64,000 bases of DNA from Liquidambar formosana (lineage: Eukaryota; Streptophyta; Magnoliopsida; Saxifragales; Altingiaceae), in NCBI GenBank assembly GCA_039720395.1, contig CM077831.1, positions 13,421,803 to 13,485,802 of the forward strand, in the 5' to 3' direction. Position 1 is the stretch's first letter; each line of letters opens with the position of its first letter. Shown piece by piece: positions 25,301 to 37,701 of this stretch. Below the pieces are notes generated by a model that saw only the letters and a list, made by a program, of their open reading frames with translations, was not told the origin of the DNA and ran no database searches. The position numbers and the translations under genes are program-made.

Positions 25301-25896
25301 GTTTAGTAGAATTGAAATGAATTTATGACACTTTTCCTCAACAATAGTTCAATAATTAGTTTTGTGTGTTTAGGGAAAAAAATCATTAATTATTCACAAA
25401 AAAAATGCCGTCTTGAACTCTTAACCAAATGGGTGTTTAGCACCATCAGCCACTATATATGGAGTGAAAGATGTGGGTTCAAAAAAAAAAAAAAAAAACT
25501 ACTTAATGCAAATAAATAAGTAGAATAGAGAAAATAATAATATATAGCACTTATGGGTTTTTGTTTTTGATGTGCTAGGTGGATTATATATTGGGTGTGA
25601 ACCCAAAGAATATGAGTTACATGGTTGGATTTGGGACAAATTATCCGAATCAAATCCATCACAGAGCGGCATCCATTGTGTCTATTAAGAAAGACCCCAC
25701 ACCCGTCACGTGCCAAGGAGGCTTCGACTCGTGGTTCAATAAGAATGGGCCCAACCCCAATGTGGTGTCTGGAGCAATCGTTGGAGGCCCAGATGACAAC
25801 GATGCCTATATAGACTCCAGGTCCAACTACCAGCAGGCTGAGCCCGCAACTGCTAACACTGCACCACTAGTCGGAGTTTTGGCCCGATTTGTCTGA
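22365..25896 (+). CDS. endo-1,4-beta-glucanase, glycosyl hydrolase family 9 (intact copy)
   Basis: Secreted GH9 cellulase acting on cell-wall 1,4-beta-glucans. Six exons join in frame: 22365-22562, 23412-23825, 24491-24577, 24710-24871, 24956-25240 and 25579-25896 (487 codons plus TGA), the usual length of class B plant GH9 enzymes. A hydrophobic signal peptide ([17 protein letters not shown]) precedes [20 protein letters not shown]. Catalytic landmarks: [18 protein letters not shown] with the paired acidic residues, [15 protein letters not shown], the HHRAAS histidine region, and [18 protein letters not shown] with the general-acid glutamate. No membrane anchor (class A) and no C-terminal CBM (class C) is present. 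The exon 3/4 boundary gives M where unit B has K. All introns are GT-AG, and a TATA box lies 51 bp upstream. Confidence 0.95.
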
Positions 25897-28192
25897 CTGT
25901 TTTCTATTTTTATTTTTATTTTTATTTTTATGTTTAGGTGGTTGAAACAATAAAAATATTATTAACTAATGTCATTGATTGGAAGTAAGAACTAACAAGG
26001 CAAGAGCTTTACAGCCACTAATAATAGTTTACCCAAAAAATGGGAAATTTTGAATCATTGTTATCTTTAAATTATTATTTTTTTCTTTATTCCCTCACAA
26101 GGTGGAATACCTTTTGGTATGCGTTTTTCGTAGAGCGCCAACTGTGAGGTGCAACGGATCTTGATTTATATATGAATTTATAGTAGGGAGTTGAAACATG
26201 GTTGTAAACAAATTCAAAGTGGTTCTTAACCACTAGACCATGCTTATGTGAAATAAGTCACAACAATATATTATGGAAATGATTCTTGCGACCACTTCTG
26301 TAGGCTGAATGTGAGACGAAGTTAATGCCCCGTTAAATAAGTTTTACTACTTTTTAAAGAGAGAGAAGAAAGGATTATGCTATTTCACCCACATTCTACC
26401 ACTCATCCATATGTGGCAGCTTCTCTATATTTCATGGTGGTCTCCATATGTTTACTTTCACCTATACACTTTCGACACATAAGGTGGGTGACAAAAGATG
26501 GTTGAAATAGCATTTTCCCCTCCTCTCACTTACCAAAAAACAAAACAAAATTCCCCTCTTCTCTCTAATCAAGTACTTTGACAAAAAAAGCAAGTTGATG
26601 ATTGCTTTTAAAGATGAGAAGAAAAGCCCTCTCTCTCTTTCAATTCTCTCTCAACTTTATCTCTTCATTCCCTCTCTCCTCTCTCACCAAACGTCATTTT
26701 CTCTATCTCCGGCCTCTATCCCTTCCCTCATACCCAGCAAACCATCAAGCACAATATGTTAATAGCAAAGAGCTTCACGACTAAAGTTGAAGATTTCGAT
26801 GGGAGATCGACGGCAATGCTCCACCTTTGCGATTTCTTTAGCACAATCCGCAATGATGGGTTCACCTAGTTCTAGGTTCCATCGTCGATCTCTAGAGCAC
26901 AACAATAGCACAACAATGACGATTATTTATGTAGCCTTTTGATGGTGCCAACAGCGGATTCACTTCCTCTTCCTTCTTCTTCTTCTTCTTCTTCCGATCT
27001 TCGTCTTCTTTTGTTTTTGTTTTTGTTTTTTATTTTTTATTTTTTTTGTTTTTATTTTTGTTTTTGCTGATTGTTTGGATCAAGTTCATGTTTTTTTAAG
27101 CACTATTTTTTTAAAAAAAATTAACTAGATTTTAGATAAAAGCCTCCAACCTAGGATTTTTTTTTTTTTTTTTTTGGTTTGTTTAGGGGAATATCTAAAA
27201 CCTCCCTTAAAAATAAAAACATATCCAAAAACCCCACTAATTTTTTTTCCCATCCATCTAATCCAATAAAATAAAATAAAAATCATATCTATTAACTCCA
27301 ACCGGTTAACATTTTGTTTATTGCTGTTAAAAAAATAGAATGATTTGATTAAAATACCCTTCTTTGACATTGAGAAGTTTAATGAAAAAAATGTCCATTT
27401 AATTGAATTTTCATTTTTATCCTAAAATAAAATTAACAATCATTAATTAATGCTTCTCCACCGCACACATGAAAAAGGAAACCAAAACATTAAAGAAAGA
27501 CATCTGTCGTCTCTAAGCCGCCTCTCACCCTTGCAGCAGTAGTTACTCTCTCATCTCTCATTCTCTTCTTCCATGTGACCCACAAAACCCTACATCTAGA
27601 TTAATTCCACCATAAATGTATTGGGCTTGGGGTCATAAACAGCCACACCCCCACCACCTACAGGTGGTAGAGCTGAAGTTGTTGCATATGGGGATTTGAC
27701 AAATCTGATGAACATGCTATACCATGTAATTTTTTAAAATGGTATATATATTTTTTTGATGGGATATATAGATATGGGATAAAAGCCAATACAAAGGAAC
27801 ACTAAATAAGAATCAAAAGAAAAAACCACCAGGAAAACAAAGGAAAACCATTAAAGAAAACACCCACCACTACAAACCAGCCAAATCGTTGGGGCAATAG
27901 GGAGAGAAGGTACGTACGTTCATAGGAGAAAAGAGAGGCTATCTTTGTAAATTCAGTTAAATAGGTATTTTTTTTCATTAAACATCTTAATGTCCAAGAA
28001 GTGTATTTTAGTTGGATCTTTTTTTTTTTTTTTTTTTCTTTTTTTTTTTTTCAACATCAATCAATGAAAGGTTAATGGTTGGCGTTAATCGATATGATTC
28101 TTTTTTTTATCGGATTAGATGGATAGGAAAAATATGCAATGGGGGTTTTTGGATATGATTTTTTTTTTTTTTTTTAGGGAGGTTTTAGATAT

Positions 28193-28193
<1 letters not shown>
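25897..28193. other. GH9 3' flank and spacer
   Basis: AATAAA at 25949-25954 is a plausible polyadenylation signal. Farther on are a pyrimidine-rich tract (26620-26720), a CTT microsatellite (about 26975-26995), and the paired units GGTTTTTGGATATG / AACCTCCCTTAAAAATAAAA near 27190 and 28150 in inverted orientation. No gene recognised. Confidence 0.55.

Positions 28194-28236
<43 letters not shown>
28194..28236. repeat. C43 homopolymer (unit A)
   Basis: Forty-three consecutive C. The paralogous site in unit B (48949-48970) is C5-AA-C15, so the tract has changed length between copies. Confidence 0.9.
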
Positions 28237-28616
28237 ATTTATATATATATATATCTCACAAATCTAGTTAAACATTTAACTAGATTTTAGAGCTTTTTAT
28301 TTATTTATTTATTATTATTATTATTTTAAACAAGTTGTTATGTTTGAGATTTTAACTATATTTTAGGTAAAAGTCCTCAACATAGATTTACAAACAAAAA
28401 CAAAAAACAAAAAATAGTTAATACGTTAACTCGATTTTAGAATAGTTAACACATTTAACTAGATTTTAGATCTATGATGAATATAAAATTATGCAAAAAA
28501 AAAAAAAAAAAATAGTTACATTGACTGACTACATAAAACACAATTTCATTCAACTGTTTATAAATTAAAAAAATTAAAAAAAAATAAAATTTTGAATATT
28601 TGCATAATCTAATTTC

Positions 28617-29100
28617 AATATTTTATGAAAACTATTAAATCTAAGTTGTACCTAAATTTAATTTATTAAAACAATTAAATTTAAGTGATTATGACTAATT
28701 TTAACCATTTGAAGTAAATCTTGTTAGACTAGTTACATGTAATTGTTTTAAAAAATACGATTATATCTTAAATATTTATATAATCTAACTATAATATTCC
28801 ATAAAAACAGTTTAATCCAAGTGTTTGTGATTAAATTCAACTTATTAAAGTGTTAAATTTAAGTGATTGAGACTAAATTTAGATTTTTGAAGTGAAATTT
28901 GTGAAACAGTTACATGAAACTTTTTGTGATTAAATTTTCAATGTTTTATGTAATATGACTAAAATTTCTTATGAAAATAGATGAATCTAAGTATTTGTGA
29001 TTAAACCTAACTTATTAAAACAATTTGTAATTAAATTCAACTTATTAAAATAGTTTGATGTGAGTTTTCTAAAATAGTTATAAGTAACTACTTTAGAATT
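28617..29100. repeat. degenerate tandem repeat, about 175-bp period (unit B)
   Basis: The unit B counterpart of 10819-11310, with unit starts near 28621, 28797 and 28967. Confidence 0.7.
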
Positions 29101-32100
29101 ACACGTAACTTGATGTTAGTTCTATTAGAAATTATAAAAGCTATAGAAGTAGCGTAATTTTTGGACACTTAAGAATCTACCATAATCAGTTTCTACATCT
29201 TTTAGCTTCATAGTAAAGAGATCGCCATCCTCTCAAGTTGCCAACAGGATGGTTAGCCTATAGCATATTGGTTGTATAAGCTTCAGGGTCTTGGTTAACA
29301 AACACCTCTAGAATAGAAAGATCAATGGTTCTCTATCTTATTTTAACCCTCAACTGCCATCAATATTTTCCAAAATTGTTATTACGTACTCAAATCATAT
29401 TCCTCAAGATTCAGGTGTTCAAAAATCTGGTTCAGATTTTGGAGTGCTTAATAATGACGACAAGCCACCATGCTATCAAACCTGATGATTGAGTACCTGC
29501 TTCGTCAAGAGAAATTGAGGTTTCTTCTCTGCACACCACTTGCTTTGTCGAAAAAAAAACAAAAAACGAAATTTGAGTGATGACTTTGGATTTAGATGTC
29601 TCCATCTTGAGTAGTAGATTTGTAGATCTGATCGACTTCACATAGTAAAAAATGGAGGTTTCTTGGGTGAGTAGTTACATCGTTTGCCACTATGGTTTTT
29701 GGCATCACAAGTTTTGATGGAGTGAAAAAAGAAAAAACTTGTAGACAAAAAGAGGGAAATAGGGAGAGGGAGAGAGAACGAGAGAAGGAAAAGGAGAGGG
29801 AGAAGGAGAGAGAACGATATTTTTACTGAGGGTGAATATAGTACATAAGAGGGTATTTTGGTCCTAAGGATTGCTTGGTGGATTTAAGGCTGCACAAGAA
29901 TTCCCAACGGACTAATGTCCACATAAGTCCTAAAATTTGGACTTGCGGCCAAAGCCCCCATTTTTAAAAACCCAAATAGCCTATTTACTAGTTTATGATG
30001 AAAATAACCTTGATTTACATAGGCCAACATGAAGCAAAACTTCTCGCATTCTTTCTCTCCCACATTCTCCCTCTTTATTTCTAGCGGGCCCTACGTCTAA
30101 TCCCATCTCCTCCGCTTCTTTCTTCTTTATGTACCATTTACCTGCAAATCCATCACAACCACACAACTCCTCACTTCTTTTTTTTGATTCAAACACAACT
30201 TCTCACTTCTATCTCATGAAGCAAGCAAAGAATATGCCACCTCCCAATAAATTTCTCCCATTTTCAAAACTGTTAAAGCATCATTATCGCCCCAACCCAC
30301 AACCTCCATCATATCAGCCATGGCAGCACCTTCTTTCCCATTTAATCAGCCACCTATTGCCTATTTTTATTACTTACCTTCATTATCACCTCACTCAAAT
30401 CCTAATAGATATATGTTCATCATATACACCTCACCCATATCCTTCTCAACCCCATCGGCTAATTTCCATTAACAAAGCTGAAAACTTGTAATAAAATTTA
30501 AGGAAATTCTACACAAATTATCGTTGGCAATTGGCATGGAGGTGCTCTCGCGATGATCATGGTTGCTGTACTAAGAAGTTGGGCATTCCTACTAACAAGC
30601 AATAGCATAGAAAGTAGGAACCGAAGAATTAAACGGGTCTAGCTCTCTAATCGATCGCTTATATATCTAGGGGCTTGCCTATTTCTCTCTCTACGGCCTA
30701 TCAAGTGTGCTCCCTGCCAAGAGCAAGTCATGGGAGACCTACTGCCAAGCAAGAATAACATGGCAAGGGTCCAGGTCCAATAATGCTTTATGTCTTTCCA
30801 AAAATCATCACTGATTTGGCTCCATCCATGGAAAAAAAACTACAAAATTGTTCCTTCCTTTTATTTTATTTTATTTTATTTCTTTTGGAAATTTTCTCAA
30901 CAAATAGAGGAAGCAAACATTCTAGCATCAAATTTTATTGTTTTACGAAGTGGATCATACAAAACTGTAAAATTTTACTACTTCATTATTTTGTAAGAAA
31001 GTAGTAAAATTTTACAGTTTTTATGAAATATTACATTAGACTGAGTCAAGTAGTAAAATTTTACCGTTTTAATTTTTTTAATAATTACCTAATCAATATG
31101 GATCTTTTTTCGAAGATGTTGATGAGTAGCTAGATTCCAAAAATATAATTTAAAAAAAAAGAAAAAAACAAATGTGTATATTGTAAGTTATGAGTTTTTA
31201 AAAATGGGAATACTAAAAAACTAAGTTAGTTACATAGGGTGCTCTTAATAACAAAAAAGGGAGTGCTCTTAGTATTAATAAGGGTAAATACGAAATTTTT
31301 TAAAAATGTGTTACTAATTGATAAATAAGTTCCAGCCTCATTGACTAATTGAGTTAGAAAAACTCTTGCTTGATTAATTGCCAATATTTTACCAAAAAGT
31401 AGACTAATCGCCAATTTCCTCTTAAATTAACTCTAAAGTCTCATTTAAAGATGAAAATACCCTCGATATAGCCATTAGAGTGCATTTTGCACCTATCTAG
31501 CAGTGCGAAGACAGAGATACCTTTTATTTATTTATTTGTTGCATAAAAAAAGAAGTGAAAGCGAAGCACAAATAAGGAGTAAAAAAGGGAACCAACGAAA
31601 AAAAAAAAAAAAAACTAATGAAAAAAAAATTCTCCCACTTTGACACCACCATAAGCTAATTAGATGGCTTTTGACTCTTTAAAATACCTTAATAACAGGA
31701 GTGAGTCTTCCATGTCATGGGTGAACGGGAGGGATGCAAAGTGGGATTGTGGGCCAAAAAGTACATTGACAATCTCACTTTGCTCAAATCCTATTAGCTT
31801 GTGATACTACATCAGCAGTATCATAGTTACATATAAAATGTTTGTGTGCAAAAAAAAAAAAACCTAAAATTGGATGATTTAACCATAGTTGCCCAAAGGC
31901 ATTGAGATGAGTTAGGTTTCCTCTATTCACACACATACCACGACGGAAGGTAGTGGGATTCAAAAGAGAGATAAAGATGGAGCAAACCTTTTGCACAAAA
32001 TGTTGAGAAATTTCTTTAACTGATTAAGATAGTACTAAATTTTTTGATTTGTAGTTGTTCCATTACAAAACAGCTTCACTCGGATTAGGGGTGATTTGGA

Positions 32101-32443
32101 TATAGGCTTCGTTAATACAAAGGAGGTCCATTTTTGAAATGTAAATTTCGCGGAACCAGAAGGTAATTTTCCCAAAAAAGAAATACTCCAAAAACTTTAC
32201 CCGTAAAATAGCTTCAATGGAATTGTTATCAGCTTTCCCACGCCTGGCTCTCTCTCTGGCCTACTTCACGCCATGCATATTCATTCTTTGCCATGCCATT
32301 TTTAAGGCGACGATAAAGTACATCATCTATACTTCCTCCTCCTCCTCCCTACTAGGATGCACCAACCATATTTAATTTCAGATCAATGGTTTAATAATTT
32401 ATTGATCATTGAATTGAATCAACTACTCCTAGCCACGCAGTAC
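29101..32443. other. unit B spacer collinear with 11310-14890
   Basis: Same order of GA tract (about 29750), C-rich block (30060-30490) and candidate minus exon (32201-32350, here frameshifted). No intact gene. Confidence 0.55.
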
Positions 32444-33356
32444 TGTGAGGACCTGTTTTCTTAGTAGGGATTATTACGGCTTAAAATATGATTAGCGTAG
32501 TTAATCCCTTGATTTGTTGGATAACCTCATGTAAGGGTAATCCATTTGTATGATAATGTGATATTATATGTGTTTTGATACTTATTTTGATGAATTGAGT
32601 ATCCTAAGTGAGTGTTGGGCCTTATTTGCAGTTTTGGGTTAAGCTGCTTGTCACACCCCATTTTTGCACCACCTTACTAGGGCTCATCATTTCATGCATG
32701 TTTTTGTCTTGTTTTTGAGTCTAGTCACTTGCATTAGTTTTTTAGAGTCACAAGAACAATGGATATGAATTTTGGTTCAATTCGGAGTTGATCTTGAGGG
32801 ATAATAAGAGCTTTTGTGACTTGAGGCGCATAAACATCTTTTAAGTCACAAACTTTTCATTTGACTTTGAAATGATCTCCAAATTGTCAATTGGAGTTCA
32901 TATGGATGCATATGAGGAATTTTTAGGTTCAATTTGATGAATCAATGGCTTAGGATTAAAATGGCTCGATGTAGTTCAAGTTGGTTAATTGACCCTCCTT
33001 TGGGTTAGCTTAAATTGACTCACAATTACTAACCAAATCTTTTCAAATTGACTTTAATTAGTTATCATTTTATCCCTAAAAGTGTTTTAGAAAGTTTAAT
33101 TTTGGTTTGGAAAACATTTGGTTTAATCTTATGTGCATACCTAAGCTTTGCAAAGGTAGAGCATAGCGGTTAACCGCCTTTGTCAAACCTAACCATGCCC
33201 CAATGGTTAGTGGTTTTCACTCTAAATGTTCAAAAATGTATTCCTCATCGAAACACGGTCGTTTTGGCTTTTGTTTCATCAAAATCGAAATTGATTTGAC
33301 CCCTGAAACACTTATAGAAGGAGAGGAGTCCAAAAAAGGAAAGAAGCTAAAGTGGG

Positions 33357-33438
33357 CTCGGGTGACCACCCAGCCCTGAGCGGCTAGCCGCCTGGGTCCA
33401 GGTGGTTAGCTGCCCAGGCCCTGGTGGTCACCCAAGAG
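33357..33438. promoter_or_regulatory. imperfect palindrome in LTR U3
   Basis: CTCGGGTGACCACC on the left and GGTGGTCACCCAAGAG on the right flank a GC-rich centre with further internal symmetry (GCGGCTAGCCGC). It lies about 200 bp upstream of the LTR TATA box, at the same relative place as 60349-60428 in the related LTR. Confidence 0.6.
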
Positions 33439-33635
33439 CACTTCCCTATTTTTTTTGCCAACTTGTTGCTGAAGTGGACTCTTACCTATTTTGACGTACT
33501 TGGACTCTTTTGGACGTGTTTCCTTCTAGTTTTTGGTAAATTTTGAGTTACTTAAGCACCAAGGGGGTCTTTAATAACCCTTGGATTAATTTCTAGGGTT
33601 TTAATCCTAGCCATTGGTTTATCCTCATGAAACTC

Positions 33636-33643
33636 TATAAATA
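33636..33643 (+). promoter_or_regulatory. LTR TATA box
   Basis: TATAAATA in the nested LTR, placed as a U3 promoter and matched by TATAAATA at 60626 in the related LTR. Confidence 0.6.
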
Positions 33644-33890
33644 CCCCCTTATATTTCAGCACAAAAGGAGGCAATTAGAGGTACCTAGAAGCTACTTTAT
33701 GCATTAAACCTGAGTATTTGAGAGAGAATAAGAGAGAGAGAGCTGAAGGAGAGCTGGAGTTCCTACTGTAACCTTGAAAAAGCTTGATTCAAGTAATCCA
33801 CAAGTCAAGAAGAGAGTCTCTACAGCAGCAAGGAAGTTTTCTTAAGGTAAAAACTTCCTTTTATTCAAACTTAAACTAGAGTTTCATATA

Positions 33891-34260
33891 GAATAGTGTC
33901 ATTGCATGTTAAAGTTAGAATTTTTATCATGTGTCATAGCTTTAGTTGGTTAATATGCATGATTTAAGTTCTGTTTATCATGAGTTTAGTATATTTTAGG
34001 GCTGTTCTATGTGTTTTTAAGCATAACTGTGAGTTTAGGGTTTCCATTGTCCTTGTTTTAGAATAGGTCTATTGCATGTTAAAGTGAGGATTTTTATCAT
34101 GTGTTATAGCTTTAGTTGGTTAATATGCATGATTTAAGTTTTGTTTATCATGAGTTTAGTATATTTTAGGGCTCTTTTATGTGTTTTCAAGCATGATTGT
34201 GAGTCTAGGGTTTCTATTGTCCTTGTCTTAGGATAGTTTCATATAACATGTTAAAGTAAG
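33891..34260. repeat. 170-bp tandem repeat within LTR
   Basis: Unit starts at 33891, 34061 and 34231 (GAATAGTGTC / GAATAGGTCT / GGATAGTTTC), with ATTGCATGTTAAAGT and TTTAGTTGGTTAATATGCAT shared. Exact 170-bp spacing twice; the third unit is partial. Confidence 0.8.
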
Positions 34261-37200
34261 GTTTTTTATTGGTTTTTCTTCATAGTTGCTGTATATGTAT
34301 TGCATATAGAATAATTATGATATGTTTTGCATGCATGTTAGTGGATTTTAGGGTTTTTATGCATGATATGGTTCTAGGATTGCATTAGAGCTTATGAAAA
34401 TTCACTGTTTATGTTATTTGCATGATTAGTGGATGCTTTTAGGCCATAATACTATTCTGTCTAGATTTGTATATTGTTGTTTTTGCATTGTTTTGAGCAC
34501 GTGTAAGGGTGCAAATAAATGTGGTAATCATGCTATGGCAAATAGGGCTGCCATTGCTTAAATTTGCTAATGCTTGGAGTTATTACGCTCAGGTAAGTGG
34601 GTATGGAAGTGCCCCAATTCACTTCTTTCTATCCTTAACTCTTTCTCTCCTCCCTCTTTAGGGTTAATTTTTAATATGGGAATATGGTCTTAATCAAAGG
34701 TTTCCTTGCTAAATAATATTCTGATTTTTATCTAAGTTTCCATCTTGTGGGATTTTTCCTAAATTCAAATTTGTTTTATTTATCATATATCATATTCTTT
34801 TTCAAATAAGGAAACCTAGGGTTTTTACCATAGGTTTGTATTAAGTTTTAACCCTATTTCTAATCAAACTACGTGGACTTTGATCCATGTGTTTCGTTGC
34901 ATAGTACGTAGGCGTTCCTTTTGATGCTCAATTCGGTTATAGGATTCAAGTATCCTAGGCCTTTCTCTTATCTCTTCTTTTTTCTGTTTTATTTTGTTTT
35001 CTTTATTTGATTGTGCTTGGATTGATGAGATATATGTTATGCATGCTATCTTGTGATGATATATGTTGATTTTGTGCGTTGAAAAGACTTTAATTTAGCC
35101 CAAATAAACTGAGAGACCGAAAGGGTGACATGGGTACCTATAGGCTTTGCCTAGAACCTTCCCATGTCATAACTTAGCCTCCGAATCCCTAGTTTTCTTT
35201 GGTTTCTAAAAGACTTATTTTTGTCTTTCCTTGTTAAACATGCATGGAGTCATTCAAATTGTTTTCTTAAAGCAAACTGTTTTTAGGGTTTTCCTTGTTT
35301 CTTTTAAAAAAATAAGGTGGCGACTCCTTTTCTTTCTTTTTCATCCAAAGAATCTTTTTGCTAATCCTTGTGGGCCATTTTCTAGGGTTCACATTGCTGA
35401 AATTTGGCAAAGTGTTGGGAAAAATGAATTCTTGTAAATCTTCATTTTTAAAGATAATTTTTGGCGGTAATAGAAGTTTATATATTATAAGACTTCTATG
35501 ATTTTATGGGATTTTATTAACATGTTTGGATTGGGTTCCTCACAGGTTTGTTTTAGGAAAATCTGTTGGGAGACGGATTTTGTACTAAACTTGGAAATGA
35601 GACTTTGATATATTGGGAATTTAATTTTTCTGATATTTTATTTGGATTCAAATGGGGGATTATTTGCTTATTTTCATGGAGAATAATACTTAAATGTTTT
35701 TAATGAAAATAAAGCTGATGTCTATGCTGATGAGGTGTAACCTGGCTAACTATCAATTTTTAGCTGTCTGTTGTTTCAGACGTCTGAAAATTCTAGAGAA
35801 TGATGATTTCTGAGGTTTAGTTTCAGACGTCTGAAACTAACTTTCAAACATCTGAAACCTTCGACTGGCAGTTTTTATATATGTTTAGAAAATGACGCAT
35901 GTGCCCCTAGGGTGTTTTAAAACACCCAAACCCTGACTCATTTCACCCATTCTCACCATTTTAGAGTGAGAGAGAGGGAGAAGAGCTAGAGAGAGAGAAG
36001 GAGAGGGATGGCTTGGAGAGCAAAGGGTTTTCCCTCAATTTTTCTATGGATTCATGCATTTTAGCCTTAGATCTTCTCATTTCTAGCTTGGATTCACTCA
36101 TAGATAGCCTTTATTTTAAGTTTGAGAGGTATTTTCTCATGTTTAAAGTTAGGGTTTTCATTCCTTGTGGGATTAAGTTATCATATCCTTACATTTTGGG
36201 TTTATTCATGGTATATGTGAGGTTTGGTTACATTTTGGAGTTGGAATCTCTATTCTTTTCATCAAGCATGGCATTTGGAAGCTAGGGCTTGCTTTGGGGA
36301 GCTTGTATATGCATCCTAGGCCCAATTTACATGTCTATGGTGGTGATTTTGCGTTTTCTTTACTCATTTTGAGGTAGGGGACATTTTCTCATTTTAAACC
36401 CTTTTTACATGGGGGTTTGGGTATAAATCATGTAGATTTACATGTATTTGGTAGCCGTTGCATATATATCATGCATGGGGTATATATTTGCTAGGTTTTA
36501 CAAATTGTGGGAAACCTAGGGTTTGATTCACATCATTTTTGTTATAAAAATGTTGTTTTTGAAATCATTCATTTGGAAATGATTTATGATGTTATTTATT
36601 GTGATTTTTATCAACCCACCTGCAATATGGTTTTCTTGGAAAATTTATATCTATATATATCTACATATATAATTTTCCCGTTTATATGGAAATTATGGAA
36701 TTGATAAATGAATAGACAAGTGGTGATGATATGGATGTGATAATAAGGGGTAGTTTCCGGTCATAATGATTGTAGTGTTCCCGAAATGAGGTTACTTTCT
36801 GGATCCATGTAGGATTCATAGTGTTTCCTCTTGAGGTTACTTTTTGGACCCAGATAGGGATCCATAGTGTTTCCTCTTATTTCCGCGCGCGAGAGGCCCC
36901 ATAAGACCTGGGGAGAATTTATCAGTTTGAAAGACTGATGTTATGAATTGTCGGATATGGCAGATGATGATTATTGGCTTATAAGGCCGTGATATGGAAT
37001 TTGGAAAGAATGATAATGAATTATAAATAACTTGAGTTATTTCTTACCTTTTTAAAAATAAAAAGGGGTGTTGGTATCAAATGATTTAAACTTCTGCAGT
37101 TTATTTCATTATACATGTATCAGTTTTATTTACTGAAAATTTTATTGCAAACTAATCAATGGTTTTGCAAGGTTCTTGAAAAGTATATAAACTATGGTTT

Positions 37201-37701
37201 TTAAAACCTTGGGTTATTTTGAGAAATGTTTTCCTACTGAGCGTGTAGCTCATACCCCCACATTTTTCTTACAGGTTATATTTTCAAAGCTAAGTTGACC
37301 TAGGTTTTGGGAGCACATCAGCAGGCTTTCATTTATGTAGAGAATATTAGAGATAGGCTTTGAGCCTAAGGCATGTATTAATTTTAATTTCATAGCCTGT
37401 AATAATTAAATAGTAGTGATGTGGACTGAATGGGACCCATGTGACTACAATACAGCCTATAAATGTGTTTATTTTTGGACTATTGTGTGGATGAACTAGA
37501 ATTATTATTATTATTGTGTTTTCCACAGGTTTTGAATAGTCGATAACTTGGTATGTCCTATTTACAGATAGGACCATGCCGGATTTTCCAAAAAAAGTTT
37601 CCAAAATAAAATATTTTTATTAAACATCCACAAAACTTGGCTTTAAAAATAATTTTCTTACTACTTAACTAACGGCCCCCATTTTGGGTCGTTACAAGTA
37701 C

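Larger units (their letters stand above)
10683..28464. repeat. tandem segmental duplication, unit A (about 17.8 kb)
   Basis: From AGATCTATGATGAATATAAA at 10683 onward the sequence is collinear with 28465 onward over the whole unit. Shared markers in the same order are: a 175-bp tandem repeat, a GA-rich tract, a C-rich block, a candidate minus exon, a poly-G tract, SPPL remnants, two MITEs, a LINE fragment, a GH9 gene and a poly-C tract. It ends in ACTAGATTTT, followed directly by the start of unit B. Confidence 0.92.
32649..35393 (+). mobile_element. nested solo LTR, Tat/Ogre-like family
   Basis: TGTCACACCCCATTTTTGC at the left end and TCTAGGGTTCACA at the right, flanked by CTGCT (32644-32648) and TTGCT (35394-35398), a 5-bp TSD with one mismatch. 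It is 2745 bp with no coding domain. Related to the LTR at 57783-63597 (same TGTCACACCCC terminus) and to 59717-63106 (shared ACTACGTGGACTTTGATCC and GGTGGCGACTCC blocks). A TATA box is at 33636. Confidence 0.85.
32444..37696. mobile_element. solo LTR (Ty3/gypsy type) containing a nested solo LTR
   Basis: Begins TGTGAGGACC and ends GGTCGTTACA, flanked by the 5-bp TSD AGTAC (32439-32443 and 37697-37701). Unit A at about 14890 is the empty site. Without the nested element (32649-35393) it is about 2.5 kb. The stretch CTACTGAGCGTGTAGCTCAT near 37236 recalls Tekay/Del-type LTRs. No gag, protease, RT or integrase reading is present, and there is no second LTR, so it is a solo LTR. Confidence 0.87.
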
